Assembly: GCF_000720475.1 (NCBI RefSeq)
Contig: NZ_JOAP01000004.1
Coordinates: 136,721 to 200,720, forward strand
Source of the DNA: Streptomyces aureocirculatus
GTDB taxonomy: Bacteria > Actinomycetota > Actinomycetes > Streptomycetales > Streptomycetaceae
DNA: 64,000 bases
Reading direction: 5' to 3'
Position numbers and translations under genes: made by a program. Numbering within the stretch: position 1 is the first letter of the stretch; each line of letters begins with the position of its first letter. Below are positions 26,190 to 35,365 of this stretch, piece after piece. The notes below the pieces were generated by a model, which was not told where the DNA came from, did no database searches, and saw only the letters and a program-made list of their open reading frames with translations.

Positions 26190-26207
26190 ATATTCCAGGA
26201 GGAATAT
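26190..26207 (+). promoter_or_regulatory. hairpin enclosing the ribosome-binding site of the small secreted protein
   Basis: ATATTCC (26190-26196) and GGAATAT (26201-26207) pair perfectly around the loop AGGA. The Shine-Dalgarno AGGAGG is in the loop and the right arm, 9 bases before ATG 26212, so the stem could limit translation. Confidence 0.45.
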
Positions 26208-26211
26208 CCTC

Positions 26212-26442
26212 ATGCGTGTTCGTTCCACCATCCTCGCCGCCGCTCTCACCGTGTCCGTCCTGGCTGTCGGGGCCGGCGCGGCCGTCGCCGACGACCACGA
26301 CCGCTACAACCCGCCCGTCGGGCAGAGCTACCACCACCAGGATGTCGACCGCACCTACGAGAGCATCGGCGGCCCGGACGGCGTCGTCTGGGCGACGCTC
26401 GAGGGTCACGACAAGAAGGGCCACGGTCACCAGCCCCGCTGA
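26212..26442 (+). CDS. small secreted His-rich protein
   Basis: A 76-residue precursor with a clear signal peptide (MRVRSTILAAALTVSVLAVG, cleavage probably after AVA near residue 26). The mature part of about 50 residues is polar with many His/Asp/Gly (VADDHDRYNPP, SYHHQDVDRTY, EGHDKKGHGHQPR) and no Cys. Metal binding is conceivable from the HxH pattern, but no family is recognised. A strong terminator follows. Confidence 0.75.
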   Translation: MRVRSTILAAALTVSVLAVGAGAAVADDHDRYNPPVGQSYHHQDVDRTYESIGGPDGVVWATLEGHDKKGHGHQPR

Positions 26443-26500
26443 CGACCGCGCTCGAAGAGCAGGCAGCACCACGCCCCGAGCGGGCGTGGACACGCAGTCC

Positions 26501-26543
26501 CCTCCCGGGGCAGGGCCGGCGCAAGGGCCCCTGCCCCGGGAGG
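26501..26543 (+). terminator. strong hairpin terminator
   Basis: A perfect 15-base stem (26501-26515 with 26529-26543; CCTCCCGGGGCAGGG core) around a 13-base loop, 58 bases after the small secreted protein's stop. Confidence 0.75.
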
Positions 26544-26589
26544 TGCAGTTCGGGGGGTGCTCCCACCAGCTCACCGCCTCGCGGAACTC

Positions 26590-26649
26590 CTAGGGCCTGT
26601 CTGACCATTCCCGTCTGCCACGCGACGGGAATGGTCAGACAGGCCCTAG
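26590..26649. repeat. perfect 26-bp inverted repeat with CTAG ends (palindromic element)
   Basis: Arms 26590-26615 and 26624-26649 are exact complements around an 8-base loop (TGCCACGC); both outer ends are CTAG. It contains CTAGGGCCTGTCTGACCA, a sequence style seen at termini of some actinobacterial insertion elements. It could be a tiny mobile relic, a bidirectional terminator or a protein-binding palindrome. It sits 147 bases before the aldehyde dehydrogenase start. Confidence 0.7.
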
Positions 26650-26795
26650 CCCAACCAGGTCACATCGGTGCCCAACCCTCCCCCCGCCGGTGCGTCCCCT
26701 TGGCCGGTGCGCACCGGCCGGACGATGTTGGTGCCCGGTGTGCGTGCCGGTGGGTGACCTCGGCACGGACAGGTACGAGAGCGAGGGAGCCCACG

Positions 26796-28262
26796 ATGCC
26801 GGAACTGTTCGTCGACGGCGAGTGGACCGGGGCCGTCCACGGTGCGCGACGGGATGTGGTCAATCCGTTCGACGCCTCCGTGGTCCAGCAGGTCGACGAC
26901 GCCGACGAGGCGGACGTCGACCTCGCCGTGCGGGCGGCGCGGCGCGCCTTCGACCGCGGCGACTGGTCGGGCGCGCCCACCAGGGTGCGGGCCGATGTCC
27001 TGCTCAGGGTGGCGCGGTTCCTGCTGCGGGACCAGGAGGAGATCGCCCACGTCGAATCGCTCGACACGGGCAAGACGCTCGCCGAGGCCCGGATCGACGT
27101 CGAGGACGTCTCGAACGCGTTCCGCTACTTCGCTGAGATCGCCGACAAGGACGGCGGCCGGGTCGTGGACGTCGGCCCCGATGTGCTCAGCCGGGTCACC
27201 TACCACCCCATCGGGGTCTGCGCGCTCATCGCGCCGTGGAACTACCCGCTGCTCCAGGCCTCCTGGAAGGTCGCACCGGCGCTGGCGGCGGGCAACACTT
27301 TCGTACTCAAGCCCAGTGAGACGACGCCGCTCTCCACGGTCCACATGTTGCGGCTGATCGCCGAGGCGGGCGCTCCTGCCGGGGTCGCGAACCTGGTGCT
27401 CGGCCCGGGCGCGACCGTCGGCGCGGCCATGTCGTCCCACCCCGAGGTGGACCTGGTCTCCTTCACCGGTGGTCTGGGCACCGGGCGTCGGATCATGGAG
27501 GCGTGCGCGCCGGGTGTGAAGAACCTCGCGCTTGAGCTCGGCGGCAAGAACCCGAACGTGGTCTTCGCGGACTGCGACTTCGAGGCCGCCGTCGACCACA
27601 CCCTTGAGGCGTCCTTCCTGCACTCGGGTCAGGTCTGTTCGGCCGGGTCCCGGCTCCTCGTGGAGGACTCGCTGCACGACCGGTTCGTGGAGCGTCTCGC
27701 CGCCCGCGCGGGCGCGATCCGGCTCGGCAACGGGCTCGACCCGCGGACCGAGAGCGGGCCGCTCAGCTCGGCGGAGCACCGGGAGAAGGTCGAGGGCTAT
27801 CTGGAGATCGCCCGTGCCGAGGGCGCCCGCCTGGTGTGCGGCGGGCGGCGCCCCGACGACCCCGAGCTGTCGCGCGGCTTCTTCCTGCTGCCCACCATCT
27901 ACGCCGACTGCGACCGCTCCATGCGGATCGTGCAGGAGGAGGTGTTCGGGCCCGTGGTGACGGTGGAGCGGTTCCGCTCCGAGGACGAGGCCGTGGAACT
28001 GGCCAACGACACCCGCTACGGCCTGGCGGGCGGCCTCTGGACGAGTGATGCGAGCCGCGCCCAGCGGGTCGCCGCCCAACTGCGGCACGGCACCGTCTGG
28101 ATCAACGACTTCCACCCCTATGTGCCGCAGGCGGAGTGGGGCGGCTTCGGCCGTTCCGGCTTCGGCCGCGAGCTGGGACCCACCGGCCTGCGCGAGTACC
28201 AGGAGGCCAAGCACATCTACCAGAACCTGCGGCCGGCCCCCGGCGGCTGGTTCAAGGGCTGA
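26796..28262 (+). CDS. betaine-aldehyde-dehydrogenase-type aldehyde dehydrogenase
   Basis: A 488-residue NAD(P)-dependent aldehyde dehydrogenase. The general base Glu is in LALELGGKNPNVVF and the catalytic Cys in HSGQVCSAG (about residue 281); cofactor-binding IAPWNYPLLQ and SFTGG are present. Its neighbours, a GMC-type alcohol oxidase/dehydrogenase and an APC permease, match a choline-to-betaine module in which this enzyme takes betaine aldehyde to glycine betaine, an osmoprotectant. Other amino-aldehydes are possible. ATG 26796 follows GAGGGAG. Confidence 0.9.
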   Translation: MPELFVDGEWTGAVHGARRDVVNPFDASVVQQVDDADEADVDLAVRAARRAFDRGDWSGAPTRVRADVLLRVARFLLRDQEEIAHVESLDTGKTLAEARIDVEDVSNAFRYFAEIADKDGGRVVDVGPDVLSRVTYHPIGVCALIAPWNYPLLQASWKVAPALAAGNTFVLKPSETTPLSTVHMLRLIAEAGAPAGVANLVLGPGATVGAAMSSHPEVDLVSFTGGLGTGRRIMEACAPGVKNLALELGGKNPNVVFADCDFEAAVDHTLEASFLHSGQVCSAGSRLLVEDSLHDRFVERLAARAGAIRLGNGLDPRTESGPLSSAEHREKVEGYLEIARAEGARLVCGGRRPDDPELSRGFFLLPTIYADCDRSMRIVQEEVFGPVVTVERFRSEDEAVELANDTRYGLAGGLWTSDASRAQRVAAQLRHGTVWINDFHPYVPQAEWGGFGRSGFGRELGPTGLREYQEAKHIYQNLRPAPGGWFKG

Positions 28263-28334
28263 CGCGACAAGGGCCGGCGGGACAACGGCCGGCAGAACAA
28301 GGGCTGGCAGAACAAGGGCTGACAGGGCCGGGTG
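28263..28334. repeat. short tandem duplications after the aldehyde dehydrogenase stop
   Basis: The end of the gene (CAAGGGCTGA) is followed by partial copies: AAGGGCTGGCAGAAC repeated, then AAGGGCTGACAG, with related GGCCGGCGGGACAAC and GGCCGGCAGAAC units before the next start. It resembles the duplicated gene end at 3411-3559. Confidence 0.6.
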
Positions 28335-28352
28335 CGAGGCGAAGGCGACAGC

Positions 28353-29936
28353 ATGGACGACGAGACGACGACCTACGACTACCTGATCATCGGCGGCGGT
28401 ACGGCGGGCTCCGTACTGGCCGCGCGGCTCAGCGAGGACCCCGCCTGCCGGGTGTGCGTGGTGGAGGGCGGGCCCAGCGACGTCGGTGACGAGCGCATCC
28501 TGAAGCTCCGCAACTGGATCAATCTGCTCGGCTCCGAGTTCGACTACGGCTACACCACCGAGGAGCAGGCGCGCGGCAACTCCCACATCCTGCACTCCCG
28601 GGCCCGGGTGCTCGGCGGCTGCTCCTCGCACAACACCCTGATCAGCTTCCTGCCGTTCCCGCAGGACCTGGACGAGTGGGTACGGAGCGGCTGCGAAGGC
28701 TGGGGCCCCGAGACGATCCTGCCGTACCGGTCGCGGCTGCAGAACACGATCGTGCCCGTCGGCGCGGCCGACCGCAACGCCATCGCGCAGGACTTCGTCA
28801 CGGCGGCGAGCACCGGTCTCGGTGTTCCCGTCGTCGAGGACTTCAACGCCCGCCCGTTCACCGACGGCACCGGCTTCTTCTCCCTCGCCTACGACCCGGG
28901 GACCAACACCCGTTCCTCCGCCTCGGTCGCGTATCTGCATCCCGTCATGGACCGCCCGAACCTGACGCTGCGTCTGGAGACATGGGCGTACCGGCTGTTG
29001 CGCGACAGCGAGGGCCGCTTCACCCGTGTGCAGGTCCGCAACCCCGACGGCTCGGTGTCGACGCTGGAGGCCGAGGCGGAGGTGCTGCTGTGCGCCGGCG
29101 CCATCGACACGCCGCGGCTGCTCATGCTCTCCGGCATCGGGCCCGCCGACCAACTGCGCGACCTGGGCATCGAGGTCGGCGCGGACCTGCCGGGGGTCGG
29201 GGAGAACCTCCTCGACCACCCCGAGTCGGTGATGGTGTGGGAGACCCGTGGGCCGCTGCCGCCCAACTCGGCAATGGACTCCGACGCCGGTCTCTTCCTG
29301 CGCCGCGACGCGGCGGGCGGCCCGCGTCCTGACCTGATGTTCCACTTCTACCAGGTGCCGTTCACCATCAACACGGAGCGCCTCGGCTACCCCGTTCCCG
29401 AGCACGGCGTCTGTATGACCCCCAACGTGCCCCGTGCCCGTTCCGTGGGCCGCATGTGGCTGCGCAGCGCGGACCCCGCCGTCAAACCCGCCCTGGACTT
29501 CCGCTACTTCACCGACCCGGAAGGGTACGACGAACGCACGATCGTCGACGGCCTGCGCATCGCCCGCGAGGTGGCGGCCACCGCGCCGCTGAGCGACTGG
29601 CTGCTGCGCGAGGTGGCACCGGGCCCGGACGTACGGTCGGACGCGGATCTGTCGGAGTACGGGCGCCGGGCCGCGCACACCGTCTACCACCCGGCGGGGA
29701 CCTGCCGGATGGGCGCGGAGGACGATCCCCTCGCGGTGGTCGATCCACAGTTGCGGCTGCGCGGGCACGACGGTCTTCGCATCGTGGACGCGTCCGTCTT
29801 CCCCACCATGCCGACCATCAACCCGATGGTCACCGTGCTGCTCGCCGCCGAACGCGCGGCGGACCTCATCAGTGCCCGGCCGGCTCCCGCGCCGTTGGGT
29901 ACGGAGGGGATGGGCACGGAGGGGATGGGCCGGTGA
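28353..29936 (+). CDS. GMC oxidoreductase, choline dehydrogenase-like
   Basis: A 527-residue FAD flavoprotein. The N-terminal ADP-binding motif is YLIIGGGTAGSVLAARL; GMC signatures include RVLGGCSSHN and LLCAGAIDTPRLLMLSGIG. The active-site pair is visible as His in VYHPAGTCRMG and the Asn/His region TMPTINPMVTV. It would oxidise choline or a similar alcohol to the aldehyde, feeding the dehydrogenase upstream. ATG 28353 is chosen; an in-frame GTG seven codons earlier is possible. The C-terminus carries a duplicated GTEGM unit, again a tandem duplication at a gene end. Confidence 0.9.
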   Translation: MDDETTTYDYLIIGGGTAGSVLAARLSEDPACRVCVVEGGPSDVGDERILKLRNWINLLGSEFDYGYTTEEQARGNSHILHSRARVLGGCSSHNTLISFLPFPQDLDEWVRSGCEGWGPETILPYRSRLQNTIVPVGAADRNAIAQDFVTAASTGLGVPVVEDFNARPFTDGTGFFSLAYDPGTNTRSSASVAYLHPVMDRPNLTLRLETWAYRLLRDSEGRFTRVQVRNPDGSVSTLEAEAEVLLCAGAIDTPRLLMLSGIGPADQLRDLGIEVGADLPGVGENLLDHPESVMVWETRGPLPPNSAMDSDAGLFLRRDAAGGPRPDLMFHFYQVPFTINTERLGYPVPEHGVCMTPNVPRARSVGRMWLRSADPAVKPALDFRYFTDPEGYDERTIVDGLRIAREVAATAPLSDWLLREVAPGPDVRSDADLSEYGRRAAHTVYHPAGTCRMGAEDDPLAVVDPQLRLRGHDGLRIVDASVFPTMPTINPMVTVLLAAERAADLISARPAPAPLGTEGMGTEGMGR

Positions 29937-31393
29937 CCGCTCCCGGAACACCGGACGACACCGCGGAGACGGCCCCCGGGGAGCAGAAGTCGGAGTTCCG
30001 CAAGGAGATGGGTCCGTGGGCGAACTTCGCCCTCGGATTCACCTACCTCTCCCCAGTGGTGAGCACCTACACCCTCTTCGGCACGGCCCTCGCCGACGGC
30101 GGCCCGCCCATGATCTGGGCCTTCGTCATGGCGGGCTGCGGACAGTTCCTCGTCGCCCTTGTCTTCGGCGAGGTCGTCGCGCAGTACCCGGTCGCGGGCG
30201 GGGTCTATCCGTGGGCGCGGCGGCTGTGGGGCAAGCGCTGGGCGTGGATGACCGGGTGGGTCTACATGTGGGCGCTGCTCGTCACGATCACCAGCGTCGC
30301 GTACGGCGCGGGACCCTACATCGCGATCCTGCTCGGCTTCCGCCCCACCGTGCACACCACCGTCCTGTGCACGATCGCGTTGATCCTCATCTCGGTGCTC
30401 ATCAACTACGCGGGCACGAAGGCCCTGTCGATGGCGGCGCTGATCGGTTTCAGCGCGGAACTGCTCGGCGCGCTCGTCGTCGGTGTCATCCTCCTGACCA
30501 CCCACCGCTTCCACGGCCTCGGCGTGCTCTTCGACGACTTCGGCGCCGCAGGTGACGGGTCCTATCTGCCCGTCTTCCTCGGCGCGGCGATCATCGGCTT
30601 CTACCAGTACTACGGTTTCGAGGCCTGCGGGGACGTCGCCGAGGAGGTCAAGCATCCCGGCAAGGTGATCCCCAAGGCGATGCGCCGCACCATCTACGTC
30701 GGCGGGGCAGCGGCGACGTTCACGTGCCTGACGCTGCTCCTCGCCGTCGTCGACTACCGGGCGGTGATCTCGGGGAAGGACACCGACCCGGTGGTCAGGG
30801 TCCTCTTCGACGCCCTCGGCGAGGCGGGTGCGCGGACCGTGATGGCCGTGGTCCTCATCTCCTTCCTGTCCTGCACGATCAGTCTGCAGGCCGCGGCCGG
30901 GCGGCTGATCTACTCCTACGCCCGCGACGAGATGATCATCGGGCACCGGCTGCTGCGGAAGTTCTCCGCGGCGCGCGCGGTCCCCCCGTACGCCTTGCTC
31001 ATCGCGGCGGTCCTGCCCGCCCTCATCGCCGTCGGTTCGCTGATCTCCACGGATGCCCTGACCAAGATCGTGTCCTTTGCGATCCTCGGTATCTACGCCG
31101 CCTTCCAGATGGTCGTCCTGGCGGCGCTGCGGGCCCGCCTCAAGGGCTGGAAGCCGAGCGGCGAGTACCGGCTCGGCCGCTGGGGCCTCCTGGTCAACGT
31201 CGGGGCACTCGTCTACGGGATCTTCGCCATCGTCAACATCGCCTGGCCCCGCACACCCGAAGCCGCCTGGTACGACAACTGGATCGTGCTGCTCAGCGGC
31301 GGCATCGTGGTGGTCGTGGGACTGGTGTACATGTTCACCACGCACCACTACGGACGCGGTGACGCCCCTTCGGGGAACGCCGTACCCGACTAG
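29933..31393 (+). CDS. APC-superfamily amino acid/amine permease
   Basis: A 486-residue integral membrane transporter with about 12 helices. The first helix region is GPWANFALGFTYLSPVVSTYTLFG and the APC consensus GFEACGDVAEEVKHPGKVIPKAM is in the loop after helix 6. It is a proton- or sodium-coupled importer. GTG 29933 overlaps the TGA of the oxidoreductase gene, so it is translationally coupled and probably imports the substrate (choline, ethanolamine or related amine) for the two enzymes. Specificity is inferred from context only. Confidence 0.88.
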   Translation: MTAPGTPDDTAETAPGEQKSEFRKEMGPWANFALGFTYLSPVVSTYTLFGTALADGGPPMIWAFVMAGCGQFLVALVFGEVVAQYPVAGGVYPWARRLWGKRWAWMTGWVYMWALLVTITSVAYGAGPYIAILLGFRPTVHTTVLCTIALILISVLINYAGTKALSMAALIGFSAELLGALVVGVILLTTHRFHGLGVLFDDFGAAGDGSYLPVFLGAAIIGFYQYYGFEACGDVAEEVKHPGKVIPKAMRRTIYVGGAAATFTCLTLLLAVVDYRAVISGKDTDPVVRVLFDALGEAGARTVMAVVLISFLSCTISLQAAAGRLIYSYARDEMIIGHRLLRKFSAARAVPPYALLIAAVLPALIAVGSLISTDALTKIVSFAILGIYAAFQMVVLAALRARLKGWKPSGEYRLGRWGLLVNVGALVYGIFAIVNIAWPRTPEAAWYDNWIVLLSGGIVVVVGLVYMFTTHHYGRGDAPSGNAVPD

Positions 31394-31475
31394 GGCCAGG
31401 GGCGCCGTCGACGGTCTTTTGCCATGCTGCAAAAAAGTTCGCAGATTCGTCACGGCGGATGCGACCGTCGGGTCA

Positions 31476-32353
<878 letters not shown>

Positions 32354-32440
32354 CGCTGCACCCGCGCTTGTCCCTGGTCTACTGAGGGTCCACGACAAGG
32401 TGACGGTCCACGAGGCAGTGCGGGGAGAGGGCGGCGGCGG

Positions 32441-33358
32441 ATGGCGGAGGACAGGCTCGCGGCTTCCTACAGTGACGCCAACGCGTTCTTCCGGCTGTTC
32501 CGGCACTTGGGCTGGGGCGACCTGGTGAACCTCGGGTACTACACCCTGCCGACCCTGCCGGCGCTCCTCGGCGGCCTTGCCTTCTTCCAGCGCCGCCTGG
32601 AGACGCGCAGCCTGGCGCTCCTCGGGGCCCGGCCGGGGCACCGGGTCCTCGACGCCTGCTGCGGCCGGGGGCACACCACCGCCCGACTGGGTGCGGCGGG
32701 CTGCGGCGCGGTCGGTGTGGACATCAGCGCCCAGCAGATCGCCCAGGCCCGCACGCGTTACGCACACGCAGCGAACACCGTTTTCGCCGTGGCCGACGTC
32801 ACCGACCTCCCCCGGCAGGCCGACGGGGTGGCGGTGGCGGAAACGCCGTTCGACCGGGTGCACTGCCTCGAGGCGGGCTTCCACCTGTCCCCCGCGGGCC
32901 GACAGGCTCTGCTGACCGAGGCCTACCGGGTGCTGCGGCCCGGTGGCCGTTTCGTCCTGGTCGACTTCACCTGGGCCACCGCGGACCCGGAGGAGATCCG
33001 GCGGCTCGATCCGCGGGGCCTCGCGCGCGCCTCCTGGCAGATCGACGGGTTCGAGCCCCTGGAGCGCTACCTGACGAACGCCGCCCTTGCCGGGTTCCTC
33101 GTCCGGCGTTCGCTGGACTGGACCCGGCCGGTCGTCGAACGCTCCCTGCGCCTGGGGACCGTCCTCACCCACCTCGCGGCGTCCCGCACCGGCCGCCGAC
33201 TGCTGTGCTTGCGCTGGCCCGGCCTGCGGGAGTTCACCGGAGCGGACTGGAGTCACACCGTCGACGTGCTGAGCGCCCACCGATCAGTGGGGCGTGGCGT
33301 GCGCTACTCCGCGCTGGTGCTCGACAAGCCGGGCGGCCCGGGGAACGGCACGCCGTAG
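32441..33358 (+). CDS. class I SAM-dependent methyltransferase
   Basis: A 305-residue methyltransferase. Motif I is VLDACCGRGHTTARLG (about residues 70-85), motif II is GVDISAQQIAQAR, and the post-motif LRPGGRFVLVDFTW is present. It resembles small-molecule or sterol/sugar methyltransferases (RebM/UbiE style). No characterised partner is nearby, although the NRPS remnant and monooxygenase pseudogene 2-7 kb away suggest an old biosynthetic cluster. ATG 32441 is weakly supported by GGGGAGAGG 20 bases upstream. Confidence 0.8.
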   Translation: MAEDRLAASYSDANAFFRLFRHLGWGDLVNLGYYTLPTLPALLGGLAFFQRRLETRSLALLGARPGHRVLDACCGRGHTTARLGAAGCGAVGVDISAQQIAQARTRYAHAANTVFAVADVTDLPRQADGVAVAETPFDRVHCLEAGFHLSPAGRQALLTEAYRVLRPGGRFVLVDFTWATADPEEIRRLDPRGLARASWQIDGFEPLERYLTNAALAGFLVRRSLDWTRPVVERSLRLGTVLTHLAASRTGRRLLCLRWPGLREFTGADWSHTVDVLSAHRSVGRGVRYSALVLDKPGGPGNGTP

Positions 33359-33399
33359 CCTCGGTCTCCCCAGCCGCGGGCGCCACCGTCGGCGCCCCG

Positions 33400-35151
33400 T
33401 CAGGAGCCGGGGAACGTCACATGGTCGCCGTACCAGGAACCCGGAGGCCGTTCCCAGGACCTCAACGGGCTGCCGAAGCCGCCCTCGGCCTTGCCGTGCA
33501 GCGTGAGCAGGGCCGCCACCCCGTTGTTCTCACCCTTGAAGAGGCCGATGTCCTGCCGTCCGTCACCGTCGTAGTCGCCGGAGACGATGTGGCTGTGCCG
33601 GAAGGTCCAGGTGCCGGCAGGTGCCTTCCAGGCCACCGCCGGGACCTCGAAGCCGCCCTGCGCGTTCGCCGCGAAGCGCCACAGGGACACCGCCCCGTCC
33701 CCGTAGCCGTAGAACGCGACCACCTCGTCACGCCCGTCGCCGTCGTAGTCACCGGCCGTCAGCTTCGTCTCGTGGCCCCACCAGTTGCCCGGCGGCCGGG
33801 ACCAGGAGGTGTGCGGCGCCGAGAAGCCGCTGCCGTCCGTGCCGAGGAGGGTGGAGAAGGTCACCGAGCCGTCCCTGGTGCCCTTGAAGAGCAGGATGTC
33901 CTGCCGTCCGTCGGCGTTGTAGTCGCCCGAGACGAAGTGGCTCTCGTCGAAGTGCCAGGTGCCCTTCGGCGCGCTCCACTGGACGGTCGGGGTCAGGAAG
34001 CCGCCCTGGGCGGTGGTCTCGAAGCGCCACAGGGACACCGACCCGTCGGGGTAGCCGTAGAACGCGGCCAGTTCGTCGCGCCCGTCCCCGTCGTAGTCAC
34101 CGGCTGTCAGCTTCGTCTGGCTGCCCCACCAGTTGCCCGGCGGACGCTCCCACGTCTTGACGGGCGGCGCGTACCCGCCGTCCTTGCGCCCAAGGAGGGT
34201 GAGCAGCGCGGCCGAGCCGTCGGCGGAACCCTTGAACAGGGCCGCGTCGCGGTAGCCGTCGCCGTTGAAATCGCCCGCGGCGAAGCCGCTCTCCCGCACG
34301 TTCCAGGTACCGGCGGGCGAGAGGTACGGGGTGCTCGGCACCTCGAAGCCGCCCGTCTGGTTCGTCGCGAACCTGAAGAGCGTCACGGCCCCGTCGTCGT
34401 ACCCGTACAGAGCACTCAGGTCGTCCTGCCGGACCTCGTTGCCCGTACGGTCCGGACGCTGCCGGAAGGCGATGCCCTTCTGCTCCTCGCAGGCGGCCAG
34501 GACGATCGGGGCACCGCTGCGGGTGGCGGCGTGCTCCACCTCCAGGCAGGGCGCCGCCAGCGGCAGGGTGGACCGGATCCACGCGTGCTCCTCCCCACTG
34601 TCCAGCAGGAAGTTCACCCCGGGGTGGCCCGCACAGCCCCACTGCTCGACCCGTGGCCCCGCGGGCCTGCCCGGCACCGTCCGGGTCTCCACCGCCAGGC
34701 ACTTGCCGCTGTGGGCGTTCACCAGCAGGACCGCGCCACCGCCCGCGGACGAGGACCGCACCAGCCACCGCGCCCCGGGCTGACCGGCACAGTCGCCCTG
34801 CTGGACGGGCGCGCCGTCGGCCGACGAGGAGTCGGCGACCTCCACGCACTTACCGCTGCCTACGTTGAGGATATTGACCGGGGTGTCCACGCCGCGCGGG
34901 TCGGGCGCTGAGGTGCGGGGTGCGGCGGCTCCCACGGATGCGGCTCCCACGGATGCGGCACCCGTGGACGCGGTTCCTGCGGACGCGGCCCCTGCGAACG
35001 AGGCCTCTGCGGACGCGGCGGCCGGTGCCGGAACCGTGGCGAGCATCGGCAGCACGCCCAGCGCCAGGGCCGCGCACCAGCGCCGCAGAGCTCTGCTCCC
35101 GGACGCACGCCCGGCTCCCGTTACCGACGCTCTTCGACGACCGGCCCTCAT
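33400..35151 (-). CDS. secreted ricin-type lectin / FG-GAP repeat protein
   Basis: A 583-residue exported protein. After a twin-Arg-containing basic start and signal segment (ALALGVLPMLATVPAPAAA) there is an Ala-rich stretch built of duplicated ASVGA/ASTGA units (about residues 45-75). Next comes a beta-trefoil-like region (GKCVEVAD, GKCLAVET, CLEVEHA with QxxW-type pieces), then FG-GAP/VCBS blades with repeated DxNxDGxxD calcium loops (GDFNGDGYRDAALF; GDYDGDGRDELAAFYGY twice). It probably binds carbohydrate outside the cell. ATG 35151 is chosen at the start of the signal. Confidence 0.82.
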   Translation of the reverse strand: MRAGRRRASVTGAGRASGSRALRRWCAALALGVLPMLATVPAPAAASAEASFAGAASAGTASTGAASVGAASVGAAAPRTSAPDPRGVDTPVNILNVGSGKCVEVADSSSADGAPVQQGDCAGQPGARWLVRSSSAGGGAVLLVNAHSGKCLAVETRTVPGRPAGPRVEQWGCAGHPGVNFLLDSGEEHAWIRSTLPLAAPCLEVEHAATRSGAPIVLAACEEQKGIAFRQRPDRTGNEVRQDDLSALYGYDDGAVTLFRFATNQTGGFEVPSTPYLSPAGTWNVRESGFAAGDFNGDGYRDAALFKGSADGSAALLTLLGRKDGGYAPPVKTWERPPGNWWGSQTKLTAGDYDGDGRDELAAFYGYPDGSVSLWRFETTAQGGFLTPTVQWSAPKGTWHFDESHFVSGDYNADGRQDILLFKGTRDGSVTFSTLLGTDGSGFSAPHTSWSRPPGNWWGHETKLTAGDYDGDGRDEVVAFYGYGDGAVSLWRFAANAQGGFEVPAVAWKAPAGTWTFRHSHIVSGDYDGDGRQDIGLFKGENNGVAALLTLHGKAEGGFGSPLRSWERPPGSWYGDHVTFPGS

Positions 35152-35248
35152 GACAACCCGCCCCCTCTTTCCCGCTCGGGCTCTTTCCCGCTCCAACTGC
35201 ACAGCGACGGCCGACCCTGGCACTCGTCACTGACGGGCGGCTGACACG

Positions 35249-35365
35249 TCAGCCCGGGAGCAGGTGCGACACGAGGCTGCCGGTCCATGCGGGGATGAGG
35301 GGGAGGTCGGTGAAGACGGCGCGGTAGTAGAGGGGGGCGAGCACGGCGTCCGTGGTGTGTTCGCG
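35249..35365 (-). pseudogene. C-terminal fragment of a TetR-family regulator
   Basis: On the minus strand 35249-35365 encodes TTDAVLAPLYYRAVF then TDLPLIPAWTGSLVSHLL and a TGA stop, which is the C-terminal end of the TetR_C (AcrR-type) effector domain (compare LGPLYYRxLFTGxPL). Upstream in this direction it runs directly into NRPS coding sequence of the opposite strand, with no DNA-binding domain. It is the remnant of a gene cut at about 35365. Confidence 0.7.

Noticed and set aside
26646..29951. 1101-residue minus-strand open frame
   Set aside because: It is the antisense of the aldehyde dehydrogenase and GMC oxidoreductase genes with no domain signature.
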